Position numbers and translations under genes: made by a program. 64,000 nucleotides of DNA from Dyadobacter jiangsuensis (lineage in GTDB: Bacteria; Bacteroidota; Bacteroidia; Cytophagales; Spirosomataceae). Shown piece after piece: positions 26,359 through 34,946 of the stretch. Every line of letters begins with the position of its first letter. The stretch's first letter is position 1. The stretch covers positions 310,001-374,000 of the forward strand of contig NZ_PYAS01000005.1 of the NCBI RefSeq assembly GCF_003014695.1. The letters are read 5' to 3'. The notes beneath the pieces are model-generated. The model had not been told where the DNA came from and made no database searches. It saw nothing but the letters and a program-made list of their open reading frames with translations.

Positions 26359-27510
26359 ATGAAGGCATTTATCAAACAGAGTGCATGGGTTTTGGGAGGC
26401 GCATTGCTGAGTTTCCAGGCCCTGGCGCAGATCGAACCGAAAGGCTTTACCATCAATGGGAAGGTCAAAAGTGGTTCTAAAGGCGAAAAAGTCATTCTGT
26501 CACAATCCACAGCAGCCGGATCTTCTGTTAAACTCGATTCCGCATTATTAAGCACCGACGGCAGCTTCACACTAAAAGGTGTAGATAAAGACCGCGGCAG
26601 CTTTTTTACCGTCAACATCGCCGACCGGCAGAAATTCCCTTTGCTCGTGGAAGGCGGAGAGACCTTCAATATCATTGCCGATGGTACCCAGCGAGACGAT
26701 AAAGGCAACGGCGGAAAGGTATCCATTACCGGCTCCAAAAACATGGAGTACTATGCCAAAGTCGACCAGCTGATGCAGGCATTCTCGGCGAAAGTAAGCG
26801 GCTGGAACGAGGCATATGCGGCAGCGGAAGAGAAAAAAGACACTAAAAAAATCCAGGAAATACAGCAGGCTTACCAGGCGGCTGAAAAGGAAAGGGTAAC
26901 TACATTACGCCAGATGATTCCGGAAATGGGGACATCGCTGATCGCGCTTTTTGCTGCCAACAACTTCCTCACGCCTGAAAACGACCTCGACGTGCTGAAA
27001 AAGCTGGCCGATGATTATTCCAAAGTAGAACCCGTGCCTACGCTGGCGAAAGGTTTTATCGGCTCTGTCAAAAGAATGGCGGGCCTGGCTGTCGGCGAAG
27101 TCGCTCCCGATTTCACACTCAACAGCCCGGAAGGCAAGCAAATCGCATTGTCGTCATTGCGCGGGAAATATGTACTGATCGACTTCTGGGCATCGTGGTG
27201 CGGACCCTGCCGGATGGAAAACCCGAATGTCGTGCGTATGTACGGGAAGTTCAAAGACAAAGGCTTCGATATCTTCGGGGTATCGTTGGATGATAACGAA
27301 AAAGCCTGGAAAACGGCTATCGAACGCGATAAACTGACCTGGCTGCACGGTTCGGAGTTGAAGAAATGGAATTCCGGAGTGGCACAGACTTACGGTGTGA
27401 ATGCGATCCCGGCCACATTCCTGCTCGATAAAGAAGGCAAGATCATTGCAAAAAACCTCCGCGGCGCGGCGCTTGAAACCAAGCTGACCGAACTGCTAGG
27501 AGCCCAGTAA
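26359..27510 (+). CDS. TlpA-like thiol-disulfide oxidoreductase with DUF4369 domain
   Basis: A 383-residue exported protein. A signal peptide (MKAFIKQSAWVLGGALLSFQ, then ALAQ) is followed by a DUF4369-type beta domain (about 30-125), a helical linker, and a C-terminal AhpC/TSA thioredoxin fold with DFWASWCGPCRMENPN (about 275-290), giving an active-site CGPC. The cis-Pro loop is NAIPATFLLD. Proteins of this kind reduce or isomerise disulfides in the periplasm, for example in cytochrome c assembly. Substrate unknown. It is probably co-transcribed with gatB and is followed by a strong terminator. Confidence 0.88.
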   Translation: MKAFIKQSAWVLGGALLSFQALAQIEPKGFTINGKVKSGSKGEKVILSQSTAAGSSVKLDSALLSTDGSFTLKGVDKDRGSFFTVNIADRQKFPLLVEGGETFNIIADGTQRDDKGNGGKVSITGSKNMEYYAKVDQLMQAFSAKVSGWNEAYAAAEEKKDTKKIQEIQQAYQAAEKERVTTLRQMIPEMGTSLIALFAANNFLTPENDLDVLKKLADDYSKVEPVPTLAKGFIGSVKRMAGLAVGEVAPDFTLNSPEGKQIALSSLRGKYVLIDFWASWCGPCRMENPNVVRMYGKFKDKGFDIFGVSLDDNEKAWKTAIERDKLTWLHGSELKKWNSGVAQTYGVNAIPATFLLDKEGKIIAKNLRGAALETKLTELLGAQ

Positions 27511-27534
27511 TACACTTTTTGGTTTATAAATAAT

Positions 27535-27566
27535 AAAATCCGCAGAGTTGATCCTGCGGATTTTTT
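27535..27566 (+). terminator. Terminator after the TlpA-like gene
   Basis: An 11-bp perfect stem AAAATCCGCAG / CTGCGGATTTT with an 8-nt loop and a following T run, starting 25 bp after the stop. Confidence 0.85.
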
Positions 27567-27576
27567 GCGTTGTTGG

Positions 27577-27678
27577 AGTTCATGAGTTAAGAGTTCATGA
27601 GTTAAATGGATTTAATTCTAAACTTATGAACTTTCAACTTCGGACTCATAAACTTTCGACTCATAAACTCTCATAATG
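27577..27678. repeat. Array of GAGTT(C/T)ATGAGT repeats in both orientations
   Basis: Two direct copies of GAGTTCATGAGTTAA (27577-27606) are followed by AACTTATGAACTTTC and two copies of ACTCATAAACT(T/C)TC running into the end of the neighbouring gene. The two halves are inverted relative to each other. The last copy supplies the final codons and stop of the minus-strand gene 27661-28530. Confidence 0.75.
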
Positions 27679-28530
27679 AAACAGCAGCGGATCGGGGTAT
27701 TTGAACTCGTAATGATAGGTTTTCGAAAATTTGTCCCCTGAAATTAGTTTAAAGGGCGGGTGCTGCTCCGGTATTTTGAATGTCGGCGCTTCCCATCCGA
27801 ATTGCGCACAGGAATCGACATACACCTCGCTGCGTGTAGGGTGAAACGGTGCGGTGATATTGAATGTCTCGTTTTGAATACCCTGCTGGATAATGGCTTT
27901 GATAATGCCCGCCGCATCGTCTCTGTGAATGTAGTTCACGGGAATATCGCCGGTAGTCATATCTTTTTGGCCTTGTACATATTTCCCCGGGATGCGGTTG
28001 TAGCCGAGCAGACCGCTCATTCTTAGGATCGTCACCGTTCTTTCGGGCCTTAATGCGGCGATTGCATTCTCCGCGGCTACCATTTCGGGCTGGGCCGAAT
28101 GCTCGGGCAGTTGTACATCCGGTTCTACGGCCGTCTGGCTCAGGTCGCGGTACACCCCGGTTGAGCTTACCAAAACGATTTCCTTCGCCGGAGATTGGCG
28201 AATCGCTTCGGCGACCATCCGCATTTGGGCAGAATAGTTACCGGCCACATTTTGCGACATGCGCGGCGGGATGGAAATCACGATGACGTCCGAATCGAAA
28301 AACGGCTCTGAAATGCTTGCGTCCAGGCCGTCTTCCGGGCTTAATGGCAGCAGGTAACCGTCGATACCGGCGGCGGCAAATTGATCCAGCTTGTCCTTCG
28401 AAGTGGTACTGCCTTTCACCTGCGATGTAATACCGCTGCCGAGTAACCGTTTAGCTAATGGAAACCCCAGCCAGCCGCAGCCCAGGATGCTTATGCGTTT
28501 TTTTTCTACTTTTGAAACTTGTTCCGACAT
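27661..28530 (-). CDS. NAD(P)-binding epimerase-like protein (YeeZ type)
   Basis: A 289-residue Rossmann-fold protein of the extended SDR/epimerase type, most like the YeeZ group. The nucleotide-binding loop is ILGCGWLGFPLAKRLLGSG (about 14-32), with the pattern G-x-G-x-x-G. A segment VLVSSTGVYRDL (about 121-132) corresponds to the family's catalytic Ser/Thr-Tyr region, and NYIHRDDAAGIIKAI (about 198-212) is typical of epimerases. Substrate unknown. The C-terminal residues ESL and the stop codon fall inside a repeat array, so the end may have been altered by it. It is divergent from gldB, whose -7 promoter element lies in its first codons. Confidence 0.75.
   Translation of the reverse strand: MSEQVSKVEKKRISILGCGWLGFPLAKRLLGSGITSQVKGSTTSKDKLDQFAAAGIDGYLLPLSPEDGLDASISEPFFDSDVIVISIPPRMSQNVAGNYSAQMRMVAEAIRQSPAKEIVLVSSTGVYRDLSQTAVEPDVQLPEHSAQPEMVAAENAIAALRPERTVTILRMSGLLGYNRIPGKYVQGQKDMTTGDIPVNYIHRDDAAGIIKAIIQQGIQNETFNITAPFHPTRSEVYVDSCAQFGWEAPTFKIPEQHPPFKLISGDKFSKTYHYEFKYPDPLLFHYESL
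28507..28514 (+). promoter_or_regulatory. -7 element of gldB
   Basis: TACTTTTG, an exact TAnnTTTG, 33 bp before the gldB ATG and inside the 5' end of the divergent gene. No -33 box is obvious. Confidence 0.5.
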
Positions 28531-28546
28531 ATATTCTCTCCGCCAA

Positions 28547-29557
28547 ATGGTTTATTTCAGGTCCTTATTGTGCATTCTGTTTGTAGCTTTCCTCCAATTT
28601 TCGTGTAAAACCGATCAGCGCAAAGAGGCGGACACCAGCAATATCCGGGTTGAACTGGCTTCCAAAAACCTCGACGAGGAGCTGTTCTCCTGCAAATCAG
28701 TAGAAGATGTACAAAAGTTCCTCGACAGCCACCCTTATCTTGCCAAAGCCTATTTCACGGATGCGCCCGTCGAGCCTGCGAAACTGGCGGCGCATTTGTT
28801 TACAATATCGCAAAATCCGGATTTACAGGCATTCCGTGCACAGCTCGATTCGATCATCGGCGACCGCCAAATCCGTATCCTCAATCCGCTCACCGATGCA
28901 TTCAAGCAAATTAAATACCATTATCCCCAATTCAGGATTCCCGAAGTCGATTTTATCGTCACCGGGTTCACCGGCAACGACCTTTATATTTCCGATTCGC
29001 TGATCGTGATCGGCCTCGATTATTTCGGCGGCCCGGCTGCGCGCTACCGGCCTAACGTATATGAGTACCAGCTCCGCCGTTACCAGCGCGAGTACATTGT
29101 GCCGTCGATCGTTTTCTTTGAATCCAATCAATTCAATTTCATGAATGTCGGCGACCAGACGCTGCTATCCGACATGATAGGTTATGGCAAAGGCTATGAG
29201 TTTGTGAAGCAGATTATGCCGCAAACACCCGACAGCCTCATCATCGGCTATTCGGAGGAGGATTTGAGAAAAACCTACAATAGCCAAACCGACATTTGGG
29301 CTTATTTCATTTCCAGCAAACTGCTCTACGAAAAAAGCGACCTGAAAAAGCGCAAGTTCATCGACGACCGCCCATTCACTACCGAAATTGGCAACAAGGT
29401 ACCAGGCGCGATCGGCCGGTGGGTCGGTTGGCGGATTGTGAGCCGGTTTTTGTCCGAAAATCCGGACACAAAGCTCACCGATCTCATGGCGATGGATAAT
29501 GCCGGCCGAATTTTGCAGGAATCGGGATATAAGGGGCAGACAGACGAAGATGAGTAA
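28547..29557 (+). CDS. gldB: Gliding motility lipoprotein GldB
   Basis: A 336-residue lipoprotein of the GldB family. In Flavobacterium GldB is needed for gliding, which depends on the type IX secretion machinery, although its exact job is not settled. The start at ATG 28547 gives a lipoprotein signal (MVYFRSLLCILFVAFLQFSC, Cys 20). The body includes YFGGPAARYRPNVYEYQLRR and ends with a peptidase-like helical region, GRWVGWRIVSRFLSENPD. A longer reading from 28391 overlaps the divergent gene and lacks a signal. The window holds no other gld or sprA gene, so gliding cannot be judged here. Confidence 0.85.
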   Translation: MVYFRSLLCILFVAFLQFSCKTDQRKEADTSNIRVELASKNLDEELFSCKSVEDVQKFLDSHPYLAKAYFTDAPVEPAKLAAHLFTISQNPDLQAFRAQLDSIIGDRQIRILNPLTDAFKQIKYHYPQFRIPEVDFIVTGFTGNDLYISDSLIVIGLDYFGGPAARYRPNVYEYQLRRYQREYIVPSIVFFESNQFNFMNVGDQTLLSDMIGYGKGYEFVKQIMPQTPDSLIIGYSEEDLRKTYNSQTDIWAYFISSKLLYEKSDLKKRKFIDDRPFTTEIGNKVPGAIGRWVGWRIVSRFLSENPDTKLTDLMAMDNAGRILQESGYKGQTDEDE

Positions 29558-29567
29558 GTTTTTTACT

Positions 29568-29575
29568 TACTTTTG
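29568..29575 (+). promoter_or_regulatory. -7 element of nuoH
   Basis: TACTTTTG, an exact TAnnTTTG, 28 bp before the nuoH ATG and 10 bp after the gldB stop. It suggests that nuoH has its own transcription start. Confidence 0.5.
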
Positions 29576-29603
29576 CGTCAAACCATTGTTCAGATAGCAT
29601 TTA

Positions 29604-30689
29604 ATGCCTTTTACGCTCATCATTTTCCTCCTGCTCGTCCCCGGCTTTGTCGTGATCGGTGTGTATCTGGAACGGAAGGTTTCGGCCTTTATTCAGGACC
29701 GCCTCGGGCCTATGGAAGTTGGGAAATGGGGGTTATTGCAGCTTTTCGCCGATTTGCTCAAACTGCTTCAAAAAGAGGATATTGTACCCAAAGCCGCCGA
29801 CCGGAAGCTGTTTCTCATTGCGCCATTTGTCATATTCATCTCTGTTTTTGCAGGATTTGCGGTGGTTCCGCTCGCACCGGAGCTCGCGGGATCGGGTGCC
29901 GCAGTGGGGGTATTCTTCCTGCTGACGATCGTTTCCGTAGACGTAATCGGGCTGCTGATGGCGGGCTGGGGCTCCAACAACAAGTTTGCATTATACGGCG
30001 CCATGCGTGCAGTGGCTCAGATCGTCTCCTACGAAATACCATTGGGCCTTTCGATACTCTGTGTGATTATGCTCACTCAGACGCTCGATTTACAGGTTAT
30101 CAGTTACCAGCAAGGCATTTATACTCCCGAAACCATATACCTGTTTGGCATGCGCGAACTGGGAATCGATGTGAGCGGTGTGGGCGGGTTCCTAACCTGG
30201 AATATCGTGCGCAATCCGTTTCTGCTCATTGCATACGTTGTTTTCTTCATCGCCTCACTGGCCGAATGTAATCGTGCACCCTTCGACCTTCCAGAAGGTG
30301 AATCGGAGCTCGTGGCAGGTTTTCACACCGAATATTCCGGAATGCGCTGGGCGCTGTTCATGCTATCGGAATACGGCATGATGCTGCTGGTGTCGTTGCT
30401 GGGGGCTATTCTTTTCCTGGGAAGCTGGAACACGCCGCTGCCTAATATCGGGCCTTTGAAGCTGGCCGACTGGACCAGTGGGGCTCCGGGAACCTTCTTT
30501 GGCTATGTTACCGGTATTTTCTGGTTGCTATCGAAAGCATTGTTCGGTATTCTGATTCAGATGTGGGCACGCTGGACGCTCCCACGTCTGCGCGTAGACC
30601 AGCTCATGTACCTCGGCTGGAAGGTGCTCACGCCCGTAGGACTCGTATTATTCTTTATATCAGGAGTTTGGCGCCTGATCGGCGTCTGA
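29604..30689 (+). CDS. nuoH: NADH-quinone oxidoreductase subunit H, isolated
   Basis: A 361-residue polytopic membrane subunit that forms part of the quinone site of respiratory complex I. The family sequences VYLERKVSAFIQDRLGPMEV (about 20-39) and AECNRAPFDLPEGESELVAG (about 218-237) are present and complete, and eight or more hydrophobic segments are visible. Complex I genes usually form one large nuo operon, but here nuoH has its own -7 element, gldB upstream, and a convergent unrelated gene directly downstream, whose stop codon abuts its own. The gene looks intact, so the other subunits must lie elsewhere in the genome. Confidence 0.95.
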   Translation: MPFTLIIFLLLVPGFVVIGVYLERKVSAFIQDRLGPMEVGKWGLLQLFADLLKLLQKEDIVPKAADRKLFLIAPFVIFISVFAGFAVVPLAPELAGSGAAVGVFFLLTIVSVDVIGLLMAGWGSNNKFALYGAMRAVAQIVSYEIPLGLSILCVIMLTQTLDLQVISYQQGIYTPETIYLFGMRELGIDVSGVGGFLTWNIVRNPFLLIAYVVFFIASLAECNRAPFDLPEGESELVAGFHTEYSGMRWALFMLSEYGMMLLVSLLGAILFLGSWNTPLPNIGPLKLADWTSGAPGTFFGYVTGIFWLLSKALFGILIQMWARWTLPRLRVDQLMYLGWKVLTPVGLVLFFISGVWRLIGV

Positions 30690-31142
30690 TCATTTGACGA
30701 TCTCCGCGCCGTCCAGAATGTAGTTCATCTGGTAAATATCATCGGCATTGAGTTTCAATGTACCGGTGAAAGTAAGGCGCTCGTCGGTTTTAAATTTCTT
30801 CCCGTCCTTCTTCTTGAAATTCAGGGTCATAACCGTTTCCGGTCCCGCTCCTCCGCAGAAAAAGCACGCGCTGAACGGAAATGCGGATAATACATACAAA
30901 TTGGCTTCCAGATCCACCGGCAGAATGTAACCCGTAATCGAAACCTGCTGGTTTTTCAGCTTCTGCACGCTCGGCCCGAACGTCGGGTGCAGCATGTAGA
31001 TCGATTCTTCGGCATACCATTTCTTTTTAAAAGTAACGTCCCGCAGGGTTTCCCAGGTCAGTTTCACCGGTTCAACCGCCGGTTTGAAAGCGAACAATGA
31101 AACGATGCAGAAGAACAATATGCTGATTTTGACAGATTTCAT
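30690..31142 (-). CDS. DUF3299-like exported protein (ZrgE-like)
   Basis: A 150-residue protein with a signal peptide (MKSVKISILFFCIVSLFAF). The core ITGYILPVDLEANLYVLSAF followed by PFSACFFCGGAGPETVM lines up with the DUF3299 pattern, in which a similar phrase ends in a Cys-containing, Pro-rich motif; here it is C-F-F-C. It lies 58 bp downstream of the permease and ATPase genes on the same strand. In the Vibrio Zrg zinc-uptake system a DUF3299 protein goes with an ABC ATPase and an FtsX-type permease (recalled, not searched). The stop codon directly abuts that of nuoH. Confidence 0.6.
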   Translation of the reverse strand: MKSVKISILFFCIVSLFAFKPAVEPVKLTWETLRDVTFKKKWYAEESIYMLHPTFGPSVQKLKNQQVSITGYILPVDLEANLYVLSAFPFSACFFCGGAGPETVMTLNFKKKDGKKFKTDERLTFTGTLKLNADDIYQMNYILDGAEIVK

Positions 31143-31200
31143 CAGTATTCCAATTTTGTATTACAATGATTTGTACCGGTTTACAAATTTACACACATTA

Positions 31201-32445
31201 TCATTCCTCCGCCAATGTCCGCGAGATATTCAACCGGTAAATACCGAGCGACGGCAGTGCAGCCGCCACGACACCAATCGCCAGCGCGCCGAAAAATAGG
31301 TAAATTTCTTCCGGCAGCAGCGCAAATTTGCCGAGCGAGTAATGGAAATCCTGCTCAGCTGATTTGGAAAACACCCACAAACCGATGCGGCTGGCAATGA
31401 TACCGACAAAAAAACCGATTACAGCCAGCGACAGGCCTTCGATCAACAGCATCAAAAAAAGCCTCGTGCGCGTGGCGCCCATGGAAAGCATTAGGGCCAT
31501 TTCGTATTTTCTGTCTTTCAATGAGTTATACAAGGAGATAAAAACGCTGACCCCCGCAATGGAAATAATGATCAGCGCCAGCGTCCGTAATGTTTCGATT
31601 CCTACACCGAGGAGGGAGAACAACCGGTTGATCTCGATGCTGGGCAATGCGGCTTGCATGGAAGTATTGTCATTGATCTGCCGCGGGATGGTCATCAGCC
31701 CCATCGGGTTACGGAACTGGATCAATGCGCTGGTTACGTTCTTGCCTTCTTCGTCTGGTTCGGGATCTGTGTGTATTTGCCCGTCGGCGTGCTCTACTTC
31801 CGCGACCTCCGGAGCTTCTGCCCCTTCGGAATGCTCATGGATATCCCAAACACTCGAAAGACGGGTGATAATCAGTTGGTCTACCACCGTACCGCTAGGC
31901 TGAAATATGCCAACGACCTTATATTTCTTATCCTCATGCTTCTCGCCCTCCGAATCCAGACCATGCGAGCCCGAAAACTGGTCTCCTATTTTCAATTTTG
32001 AATCCCGCGCGACCTTGCTGCCGATCGTCACTTCCATGGATGCATTATATAAATGCCCCTCGGCGAGTTTTGCCTTGAAGTGCTCGGTGTATTTCGGCGT
32101 AGTGCCCAGAATGCGAAAACCCTGGTAATTGTCACCCATTGACAATGGAATAACTGTTTTCACAAACGGATTTTTCCGGAGCGCATTCACCTCCGCGAGC
32201 GGGATATTCCCGGTGGGCGCGTCGATCTGGTAAATGCTCGAAAGGATCACCTGCAACGGGCTGCCTTTGGCTCCTACCACCATATCGATGCCTTTTAAGT
32301 TACGTTTGAACTGTTCGTCGAGCTGTTTGTTCAGCAGCAAAAGCAGGGAGATCATGCCGATACCGAGCGTCAGCAACAATGCACTCAAAAAGCTGTTGAG
32401 CTTCTTTTCCCTGAGATTGGCAATGCTGATCTTGAATAGGTTCAT
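31201..32445 (-). CDS. FtsX-type ABC transporter permease with His/acid-rich loop
   Basis: A 414-residue MacB/FtsX-type permease. The start is the ATG at 32445 (MNLFKISIANLREKKLNSFL). One membrane segment lies at about 16-37, a large periplasmic domain at about 40-280, and three membrane segments in the C-terminal part (about 285-310, 340-365 and 385-405). The soluble domain has an unusual His/Glu/Asp-rich stretch at 203-235 (His 203, 205, 219, 225), with a further His-rich patch at 161-171. Together with the adjacent ATPase and DUF3299-like gene this suggests a metal-related, possibly zinc, transporter; the family also includes lipoprotein exporters such as LolCE. Confidence 0.75.
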   Translation of the reverse strand: MNLFKISIANLREKKLNSFLSALLLTLGIGMISLLLLLNKQLDEQFKRNLKGIDMVVGAKGSPLQVILSSIYQIDAPTGNIPLAEVNALRKNPFVKTVIPLSMGDNYQGFRILGTTPKYTEHFKAKLAEGHLYNASMEVTIGSKVARDSKLKIGDQFSGSHGLDSEGEKHEDKKYKVVGIFQPSGTVVDQLIITRLSSVWDIHEHSEGAEAPEVAEVEHADGQIHTDPEPDEEGKNVTSALIQFRNPMGLMTIPRQINDNTSMQAALPSIEINRLFSLLGVGIETLRTLALIIISIAGVSVFISLYNSLKDRKYEMALMLSMGATRTRLFLMLLIEGLSLAVIGFFVGIIASRIGLWVFSKSAEQDFHYSLGKFALLPEEIYLFFGALAIGVVAAALPSLGIYRLNISRTLAEE

Positions 32446-32455
32446 GGGAATTGTT

Positions 32456-33082
32456 TTACAAAAAAACCTGGTTAGAAAACTCGTCTTTGAGGCGCTGGTC
32501 GTGGGTAACCACCACCAGGCTTGCACCTATTTGCGCCGACTGCTTTTTCAAAAGCTGGATCACGCGCTGGCAATTATCATCGTCGAGGTTGGATGTAGGT
32601 TCATCGGCAAGTATGATATTGGGGTTATTCATCAGCGACCGCGCAATGCTTACACGCTGCTGCTCGCCCTGGCTGAGCTGGTTTGTTTTTTTGGACAAAT
32701 GATCCGCAAAACCCAGCTGCTCGGCCAATTGCCGCGCTTTTTGGTGATCTTCCTTCTGGTTGGCCAGGTAGTTGGACAGCAAAATGTTATCCAATACCGA
32801 AAGTGAACTCACGAAATGGGGCCGCTGATAGATAATGCCGATGTTTTTGGCACGTGTGACAGTAATTTCCTGAGGCGTCAGATTTTTCACAGATTTACCC
32901 GCGATCACTACCTCGCCCGATTCCGGCGTGAGCAGCAGCGCCAGCAAATGCAGCAGCGTAGTTTTTCCCTTACCCGACTGACCAAGGATCAGGAGTGTTT
33001 CTTTGTCGTTGCAATGAATATCGGGGAAGCTGAATTTTTTCTGAGCGGAATAAGAAAACCGTAGCTGGTTACTCGAAATCAT
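32456..33082 (-). CDS. ABC transporter ATP-binding protein (LolD/MacB type)
   Basis: A 208-residue ATPase. The start is the ATG at 33082 (MISSNQLRFSYSAQKKF), which gives a normal N-terminus, while the longer reading adds an unrelated 27-residue piece. Walker A is GQSGKGKTTLLHLL, the signature is LSQGEQQRVSIARSL, Walker B is IILADEPTSNLD, and the switch His lies in VVTHD. It is followed by the FtsX-type permease after 10 bp, so the two form one transporter. Upstream lies a divergent outer-membrane gene. Confidence 0.85.
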   Translation of the reverse strand: MISSNQLRFSYSAQKKFSFPDIHCNDKETLLILGQSGKGKTTLLHLLALLLTPESGEVVIAGKSVKNLTPQEITVTRAKNIGIIYQRPHFVSSLSVLDNILLSNYLANQKEDHQKARQLAEQLGFADHLSKKTNQLSQGEQQRVSIARSLMNNPNIILADEPTSNLDDDNCQRVIQLLKKQSAQIGASLVVVTHDQRLKDEFSNQVFL

Positions 33083-33169
33083 TTTCTGTGGCGCTTTTTG
33101 AGTACACAATGATAAGGAAGATTTGTCGTTGAAATGGTGTTGCATCCTGAAGAAAACCAACAACTATTC

Positions 33170-33177
33170 TATTTTTG
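33170..33177 (+). promoter_or_regulatory. -7 element of the DUF6089 gene pair
   Basis: TATTTTTG, an exact TAnnTTTG, 19 bp before the ATG at 33197. It lies in the divergent gap with the ABC ATPase gene. Confidence 0.5.
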
Positions 33178-33196
33178 CAAAAAAATCGATCTGAAA

Positions 33197-34216
33197 ATGC
33201 GTAGAAATTTCGACTTGAGAAGAGTATCCGGAGCGTTGGCTTTAACCTTGATCCTGGGGCTGCTACTGTCTGCCAAAGACGTAAAAGCACAGAACAGAGG
33301 TTTCTTCGTTCCTTATTCTACGGCAGGTTTTGGTATTGGTACGTCGAGCTATTATGGTGATCTTGCGCCATACCGTCGCCCGCTGGCTTCTACCTTCAAA
33401 ATGATCCGCTGGAGCGTCGGCGGAAACTACACACGCCACTTTACACCACGCCTTGCTGCACGCGCTAGCTTCATTTACGCGAGAATCGCCGGTGACGACT
33501 ACATCATGAACCGCGATTCGAAACACGTCACCAGTATTTACTATGCGCGGAACCTTCATTTCCGCAACGACCTGAAAGAGTTTTCGATTCAGGGTATTTA
33601 TAAGCTCACGCCCGACAACCGCAGCTATGATCGCCGCCCGCAACTGGGCTGGTACCTCTTCGCCGGTGTCGCACTGACGGCTCATAACCCAAAAGCACTT
33701 GATTCGCTGAACGGCGACTGGGTAAAATTGCAGCCGCTTGGAACGGAAGGCCAGGGCAATGAAGGATATGCCAAGCCTTATTCATTAGTTCAGTTTGCGA
33801 TTCCTCTGGGTATCGGCGTCCGCTATAAAATCAATTCCAAATTCGACATTTCAGCTGAGCTGGGTTACCGCAAGACATTCACAGATTACCTGGACGACGC
33901 ACATGGTGCCTACGCCGACCCAGCGCTTTTTGCGGATAATCCAACAGCGGCATTAGTGGCCAACCGTACTACCGAGAAATTTGCCGCGCGTAAGGGGACA
34001 GACAGAACCAACGATGTGAGGAAATTCATGGATGCCAACTATCCGGGTGCCTTAGCGGCTGGCGAAGATCCATTTGCAAAACTACCTACTACCGGATTTG
34101 GGGCACCCGGTACAGAACGCGGTAATAGTCCAACCCAAAAAGATGCTTACCTGTTTGGTATGATCACCGTCCATTATATGTTGCCTTCGCAGGTTAAATG
34201 TCCTCCACTGAGATAA
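33197..34216 (+). CDS. DUF6089-type outer-membrane beta-barrel protein
   Basis: A 339-residue exported protein with a signal peptide (MRRNFDLRRVSGALALTLIL, cut near KAQ) and the DUF6089 pattern: GIGTSSYYGDLAP near the start, several amphipathic strands, GWYLFAGVALTAHNPKALDS, GVRYKINSKFDISAELGYRK, then TFTDYLDD and a terminal strand (HYMLPSQVKCP). This is a small outer-membrane barrel common in Bacteroidota; function unknown. The start is fixed by the -7 element at 33170. Its neighbour 14 bp downstream is a shorter paralogue. Confidence 0.75.
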   Translation: MRRNFDLRRVSGALALTLILGLLLSAKDVKAQNRGFFVPYSTAGFGIGTSSYYGDLAPYRRPLASTFKMIRWSVGGNYTRHFTPRLAARASFIYARIAGDDYIMNRDSKHVTSIYYARNLHFRNDLKEFSIQGIYKLTPDNRSYDRRPQLGWYLFAGVALTAHNPKALDSLNGDWVKLQPLGTEGQGNEGYAKPYSLVQFAIPLGIGVRYKINSKFDISAELGYRKTFTDYLDDAHGAYADPALFADNPTAALVANRTTEKFAARKGTDRTNDVRKFMDANYPGALAAGEDPFAKLPTTGFGAPGTERGNSPTQKDAYLFGMITVHYMLPSQVKCPPLR

Positions 34217-34229
34217 TAGACTTACCCCG

Positions 34230-34943
34230 TTGAAATACATTTTCAGACTTTTGAATGAACGGCCGCTGCTGCGGAAATACTTGCCGGTTGTGATGCTGGC
34301 AGGTATTTGTTTTTTTCTGACCATCGCACAGGTACGTGCACAGCGGATCGAGTTCGGGGCAGGCATTGGAGGCTTTAATTATCGGGGAGACATCTCGCCT
34401 ACTTTTCGGCTCCGTTTTTTCAAACCTGCCGGAAGCCTGTTCTTCCGCTTCAATCCCAACCAGGCCCTTTCGCTTCGCGCCGAGGTTGCGGGAGGACTCA
34501 TCGGTGCCGATGACAGTAAAAGCGACGACCCGTTCCAGCAGGTCAGGAATATGTCGTTCCGAACTACGATATTTGAAGGCAGCGCCGTAGCTGAATATAA
34601 CTTCCTCAATTTCCAGGACCGCCGGTTCGCTGTCAATTGGAGCCCTTATGTGTTCGGAGGGCTTGGTTTCAATAAGTTTAATCCGAATATCCAAACTGCC
34701 TCCTACAAAACATCGGGGCTTGTACTGCCTTATGGTGTGGGTATCAAATACCAGATTCGCCGCCCATGGAACATAGGATTGGAATATGGTACACGGAAAA
34801 CTTTCACAGATTACCTCGACAACCTCGGCGGCGATCCTACCTCGACCGATAAATTCCAGCAGGGCGATCCTTCCGTAAAAGATACCTACTTTTACGTGCG
34901 CCTTTCGGTCAGCTATACCTTCTATAAAATCTTCTGTCCTTGA
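34230..34943 (+). CDS. Second DUF6089-type barrel protein (paralogue)
   Basis: A 237-residue relative of the preceding gene, starting with a TTG codon and ending in the same C-P pair. It has a signal or anchor segment (about 17-36, LPVVMLAGICFFLTIAQVRA), the GGFNYRGDISPTFRLRFF motif, YVFGGLGFNKFNP, GVGIKYQIRRPWNIGLEYGT and TRKTFTDYLDNLGG, the last matching the YRKTFTDYLD motif of its neighbour. The pair looks like a tandem duplication with divergence and loss of a middle region in the shorter copy. It is followed after 3 bp by the DUF2911 gene, so the three form an operon. Confidence 0.75.
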   Translation: MKYIFRLLNERPLLRKYLPVVMLAGICFFLTIAQVRAQRIEFGAGIGGFNYRGDISPTFRLRFFKPAGSLFFRFNPNQALSLRAEVAGGLIGADDSKSDDPFQQVRNMSFRTTIFEGSAVAEYNFLNFQDRRFAVNWSPYVFGGLGFNKFNPNIQTASYKTSGLVLPYGVGIKYQIRRPWNIGLEYGTRKTFTDYLDNLGGDPTSTDKFQQGDPSVKDTYFYVRLSVSYTFYKIFCP

Positions 34944-34946
34944 TTT

